From Nonomuraea cavernae (GTDB taxonomy: Bacteria; Actinomycetota; Actinomycetes; Streptosporangiales; Streptosporangiaceae), in NCBI RefSeq assembly GCF_014646355.1, contig NZ_BMNH01000008.1:209715-273714 (forward strand): a stretch of 64,000 bases of DNA, in the 5' to 3' direction. The position numbers and the translations under genes were made by a program. Below the pieces are notes generated by a model. That model did no database searches. It was not told the DNA's origin and saw only the letters and a list, made by a program, of their open reading frames with translations. Below are positions 61,080-64,000 of the stretch, in pieces; position 1 is the stretch's first letter, and every line of letters starts with the position of its first letter.

Positions 61080-61620
61080 GCCGCTCCCGAGCCTGAAGCA
61101 GCCCGATCAACGTCCCCGACGTCCAGATGTCACCGCGGGCAATCATGGCGGGGATCTCCGCCATCGGAACCCACTCGATCCGGTCGGCCTCCACCTCACC
61201 CTCCGGCTTGCCCACCAGCTCGGCACCACGCGCCAGGAACAGAATGTGCTCGGAGTCGACCATGCCGGCCATCGGCTGATAGCTCACCAGGCGCTCGACC
61301 TGCTTCGGCCGATACCCGGTCTCCTCCTCCACCTCCCGGACCGCCGTCGCCATGGGATCCTCACCGGCTTCAATCAGCCCGCCGGGAAGCTCCCACCCCC
61401 ACCGATCGAACACGAACCGATGCCGCCACATCAGCAACACCCGATCCTGCTCATCCACGACCACAGCGATAGCAGCACGATCCAGATGCACCACATGATG
61501 CTCGAACCGCTCCCCACCCGGAATCTCCACATCGGCTATCGCCAGCCGGATCCACCGGTCGTCGTAGACCAGCCGTTCGCCGTGCACCGTCCAGCGCGTC
61601 AGCTCAGCGTCATCAGCCAC
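61057..61620 (-). CDS. NUDIX hydrolase, Pif-like AICE protein
   Basis: 187 residues with the ADP-ribose pyrophosphatase layout: VHLDRAAIAVVVDEQDRVLLMWRHR, WGWELPGGLIEAGEDP, ATAVREVEEETGYRP (complete NUDIX box), then MVDSEHILFLARGAE. In pSAM2 the transfer-immunity factor Pif carries a NUDIX motif. Position on this element suggests a similar role, but a plain ADP-sugar hydrolase is equally possible. Confidence 0.8.
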   Translation of the reverse strand: MADDAELTRWTVHGERLVYDDRWIRLAIADVEIPGGERFEHHVVHLDRAAIAVVVDEQDRVLLMWRHRFVFDRWGWELPGGLIEAGEDPMATAVREVEEETGYRPKQVERLVSYQPMAGMVDSEHILFLARGAELVGKPEGEVEADRIEWVPMAEIPAMIARGDIWTSGTLIGLLQARERLNGQGRG

Positions 61621-62156
61621 ACCGCGAAGCTACCGGCCCACAACCCCGACGTACACGCACTTCCAAGTGACAGCCGAGATCATTGCCGAATAACTCCTAT
61701 GAAGATCAAGGCGGCGGCGCGGCGCGCCGCCGCACCCGGCCCTCTGCCGCCCGACGCCCGGGCATGCGGCCTGGGGGCCGGTCCCGGGCGTCGGCGGCCC
61801 GGGCCGTCCACCGACCTGCGCACACGCCGTTGACGAACGAATTCGGCCGATCCCAGCAGCGCGCCACCATCACTCGCCAGCACGTCGCAATATGCCCGAG
61901 ATGAGGGCATATCTCTTAGTAACCACTGGGGAAGCACCGGTTGAGCTGTCCGTGCCTATGTAAGCGTTTGGTGCCGAATGGCCGAGAGTCTGCTCGGAGG
62001 CTTTTGGCCCATTGTCGGGTTGAATGTCCCACCTAGAAGGCAGGCGCGTCGGGGTCCGCTTGAGCCGGTTTCAATCAATGCCTCTTGCGGGTCGAATTGT
62101 CGGTCGCATCGGGTAGCCTCCATCTGAAGTAGCTGACGAGTGAAAGGTTCAAGATC
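61621..62156. other. 536-bp non-coding region where GC content falls
   Basis: No gene recognised. A 10-bp perfect hairpin with a three-base loop lies at 61711-61733. The sequence then becomes less GC-rich through to about 63,700. The last bases hold AAAGG, the ribosome site of the cyclase gene. Confidence 0.5.
61711..61733. terminator. GC-rich hairpin
   Basis: GCGGCGGCGC pairs with GCGCCGCCGC around GGC. Position 90 bases upstream of the NUDIX start makes a role in ending transcription entering from the right plausible; no T-run. Confidence 0.4.
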
Positions 62157-63077
62157 ATGACCGAAGTCGATCTAGATGAACTCCTCGAAGAGGTAGCCGA
62201 CTCTGTGTCAACGGAACTCTCCTGCAAGCCTGAGGTGATTGACGTTGGACACGATCTCGATCTCGCCAAACTGCCGATCGTTGCTCGAAAGTGGCACCGT
62301 TTGAGCGACGGCGTCGCAGTGGTAGCTGACCTTAAAGGGTCAACGCAGATGGGGATCAAAAAACATTCCGCATCCACGGCCAGCATCTACGAGGCGTCGA
62401 CCGGAAATGTGGTTAGGATTCTGAATGAATTCGATGCTGACTACATTGCCATTCAAGGTGATGGCGCCTTCGGGATGTTCTGGGGGGACAATCGGCGCGA
62501 GCGGGCGATCTGTGCGGGCATCACTATCAAGACATTCAGCCAGTGGACGCTTACGCCGAAACTGGAAAAGAAGTGGGATACTTTGCCTGCCACGGGACTC
62601 AAGGTAGGCATCGCTAGTAGTGCGCTGTTGGTGAAAAAAGTTGGCGTACCCAGGAGTATCTACCAGGAGCCTGTATGGGCAGGAAAGGCCGTCAATTACG
62701 CTGCAAAGGCTGCACAGCAAGTGGATCGCCATGAAATGCTGGTAACTGGGTCCATTTGGGCAAAGCTACTCAACAATGACTACTTGGCGTTTTCGTGTCC
62801 ATGTGGAGATGGCCCCAGCCCCACGATTTGGGATGATGTAACAATTGAAAAGATCCCAGAGGGGCAGGTTGACCGAGAGGGCAAGCGGCTATCGTCCACG
62901 TGGTGCGCTATCCACGGTGCCGAATTCTGTGCCGCCATACTCGCCGGTAAGAAGCGAAGAGATGATACTGCCGGCTTGAGGGCGGCAGCTAATCGGGTGG
63001 AAATGACCAAATCGCTTCGCTGGAAGGCGCACGAAGCGTACGAACAGAAGCGGAACTTGTCGCAACTGTACCGATAG
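62157..63077 (+). CDS. Class III nucleotide cyclase, probable Pycsar PycC
   Basis: 306 residues, AAAGG nine bases before the ATG. The cyclase homology domain begins near 50: VAVVADLKGSTQMG carries the first metal Asp in the DxxGST form, DYIAIQGDGAFGMFWG near 101 carries the second, and GLKVGIASSALLVKKVG, VWAGKAVNYAAKAAQQ complete the fold. This single-domain form with a convergent membrane effector is the layout of Pycsar antiphage systems, where the cyclase makes cCMP or cUMP after infection. A C-terminal region (about 215-306) has four cysteines or histidines (SCPCGDG, WCAIHGAEFC). Base specificity cannot be read here. GC content is well below that of the flanking genes. Confidence 0.75.
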   Translation: MTEVDLDELLEEVADSVSTELSCKPEVIDVGHDLDLAKLPIVARKWHRLSDGVAVVADLKGSTQMGIKKHSASTASIYEASTGNVVRILNEFDADYIAIQGDGAFGMFWGDNRRERAICAGITIKTFSQWTLTPKLEKKWDTLPATGLKVGIASSALLVKKVGVPRSIYQEPVWAGKAVNYAAKAAQQVDRHEMLVTGSIWAKLLNNDYLAFSCPCGDGPSPTIWDDVTIEKIPEGQVDREGKRLSSTWCAIHGAEFCAAILAGKKRRDDTAGLRAAANRVEMTKSLRWKAHEAYEQKRNLSQLYR

Positions 63078-63097
63078 ATTTTCGAAGCAAGTGATTT

Positions 63098-63664
63098 CTA
63101 TATAGAGTCAATTAACCGGATCAGCGCGCTTGCTGCAAGCATCACCAGGCTTGTTAGGAGGAGTATGATTGCCCGCGCTCCCCAAATGTATTTTTGGTGA
63201 GCGACTCGGGAATTAGCCCACCCTTGGCGAGCTATTTCTCCGACTAGAGCTTCCACGTCTTTCGTCAAAGCGACAAGAGAAGCCGCGTATCCATCGGCAG
63301 TAGTATGAGCGCGGGCAATGTGCTGGAAATAGAGCAAACTTGTTGGTGGTTCCTTGCCTCGGAGGCGTGGCCATATTGCAAAGCTGGCACAGAACCCTGC
63401 ACCCAGAGCGAGTACGCCACATATAGCCGATGCGGTTAAGAAGTACCATGGCGTAGATGTCGCGTCTTTTACAAGATTAAAGAGTGCTACCCCAACAGCC
63501 GCAGTTCCTGCAATTGTGGCCGCTGCTTTTGTCTCGGCATGCTTGATCCAGTCGACAATTAGGCTCAGCGCTTTCCATGCCTGATCTGCGCTCGGTGGCG
63601 GATCGACCGGCGCTTCGATAAGCGGCAACTTACTACGCTGAGCAAAAAACTTGCGCCATGCCAA
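63098..63664 (-). CDS. DUF5706-type membrane effector, probable PycTM
   Basis: 188 residues from a TTG start; the in-frame stop just upstream leaves no earlier alternative. Residues 28-60 (QAWKALSLIVDWIKHAETKAAATIAGTAAVG) match the start of Pycsar effector/DUF5706 proteins, where the A-x-T/K helix enters the membrane. Two helices (about 50-66 and 72-98) and a third near 165-185 are predicted. Such effectors open or disrupt the membrane on binding cyclic pyrimidines. It converges with the cyclase, 20 bases between stops. Confidence 0.72.
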   Translation of the reverse strand: MAWRKFFAQRSKLPLIEAPVDPPPSADQAWKALSLIVDWIKHAETKAAATIAGTAAVGVALFNLVKDATSTPWYFLTASAICGVLALGAGFCASFAIWPRLRGKEPPTSLLYFQHIARAHTTADGYAASLVALTKDVEALVGEIARQGWANSRVAHQKYIWGARAIILLLTSLVMLAASALIRLIDSI

Positions 63665-63800
63665 GGCATTCCCGTTCTAATCGGTGGCAGTTCCGAAGTG
63701 GCAGTGGTACATCTTACCGGTTTATGCCTCCGTTGGTGAAGCGCGGTTGCGGCACCGGGCGCCCTCCTCGTCGCCCGATTGTCCCGGTCAACCCCATCGA

Positions 63801-63851
63801 GTCAAGGGCGCCTGCGGCATCGCTTCGCGATCAGCTTCGCTGACCCTTGAC
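63801..63851. terminator. Inverted repeat before the IS end
   Basis: GTCAAGGG (63801-63808) and CCCTTGAC (63844-63851) are perfect complements with a 35-base loop that itself contains GCATCGCTTCGCGATC pairing. It could end transcription from either side. The ~210 bases around it hold no gene. Confidence 0.45.
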
Positions 63852-63868
63852 ACGTCGGCTCTGCCCTA

Positions 63869-64000
63869 GGCCGTGTTTCATAAGGCGCGGAGCCATTGGT
63901 TGATGGCGGCGATGGTGAGTGTGGCCTCGTAGCGGACGGCGAGCTTGTCATAGCGGGTGGCCATGCCACGGTTTTGTTTGAGCTGGTTGATGCCGCATTC
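63869..64000 (-). mobile_element. IS5-family insertion sequence, one end
   Basis: The element end is near GGCCGTGTTTCATAA (63869-63883), which overlaps the transposase stop as in related IS elements. A CTAG at 63867-63870 may be the target. The other end is not in the window. Confidence 0.6.
63878..64000 (-). CDS. IS5-family transposase, C-terminal end (partial)
   Basis: The 40 visible residues (ECGINQLKQNRGMATRYDKL and AVRYEATLTIAAINQWLRAL*) are the very conserved C-terminus of IS5-group transposases of actinomycetes, where the DDE glutamate helix leads into RGxATRYDK. The N-terminal part is beyond the window. Confidence 0.85.
   Translation of the reverse strand, partial: ECGINQLKQNRGMATRYDKLAVRYEATLTIAAINQWLRAL

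Noticed and set aside
61621..64000. Second att copy (attR) of the element
   Set aside because: I looked for the tRNA-Tyr 3' half (GTTCGAACCTTGCACCTGCC) through to the window end and did not find it, so the right boundary is outside the window.
1..64000. CRISPR arrays and riboswitches
   Set aside because: No array of spaced direct repeats and no recognisable riboswitch core was seen; the tandem repeats found are contiguous and mostly coding.

Overview
The window is high-GC, codon-dense DNA from an actinomycete, most likely of the Streptosporangiales/Streptomycetales type. The evidence is strong G/C third-position bias, many ATGA/GTGA start-stop overlaps, a SARP regulator, GTG starts, and the order korB-korA / nuo / htpX / yajQ / tRNA-Tyr, which from memory matches the Streptomyces chromosome around the SLP1 attachment site. 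The genus cannot be fixed from sequence alone.

1-16,518 is a surface-glycan locus. On the minus strand are a Wzx-like flippase (cut by the window edge), two Wzz-type chain-length proteins, a GT2 glycosyltransferase, a sulfotransferase, an APH-fold kinase-like protein and an O-antigen ligase/polymerase. On the plus strand is a split Alg14/Alg13-type glycosyltransferase. Together they describe a Wzx/Wzy-style, possibly sulfated polysaccharide. Twin ~1,000-residue secreted beta-propeller/PKD proteins follow, each ended by a hairpin, and then a SARP regulator.

16,519-27,255 is the most interesting region: a tightly coupled nine-gene operon ending in a strong hairpin. It combines an Agd3-like exported deacetylase (CBM87/CE18 type), a PelF-like GT4, a polytopic membrane protein in the PelG position, a sugar-1-P nucleotidyltransferase, two epimerase-family proteins, a UDP-sugar dehydrogenase, and two GH114 (endo-alpha-1,4-polygalactosaminidase) proteins, one a lipoprotein and one cytoplasmic. 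This parallels the Pel operon of bacteria and the galactosaminogalactan (GAG) cluster of moulds. The promoter region shared with the SARP gene holds three 11-bp-spaced direct repeats of the kind SARPs bind.

27,270-46,645 is energy metabolism: korBA (2-oxoacid:ferredoxin oxidoreductase), a CE4-like lipoprotein, then nuoA-B-C-H and nuoI-J-K-L-M-N with no nuoD, E, F or G, and htpX. The nuo operon is split by about 3.7 kb carrying a repeat-rich membrane protein, a frameshifted membrane-protein relic and a membrane Ser/Thr kinase. A cluster of DnaA-box-like 9-mers precedes nuoI, and two 13-codon minicistrons made by tandem duplication lie between nuoC and nuoH.

46,646-51,946 holds assorted chromosomal genes (pentapeptide-like membrane protein, NUDIX, PQQ-like lipoprotein, yajQ) and two gene relics.

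51,947-64,000 starts with tRNA-Tyr, into which an actinomycete integrative and conjugative element (AICE) has inserted: int, xis, rep (RepSA type), traB/FtsK, a Pra-like protein, a GntR (KorSA-like) regulator with three matching operators, small zinc-binding proteins, an XRE/TPR regulator and a Pif-like NUDIX gene. Beyond these lies lower-GC DNA with a probable two-gene Pycsar antiphage system (class III cyclase plus membrane effector), then the end of an IS5-family transposase. The distal att site is not in the window.
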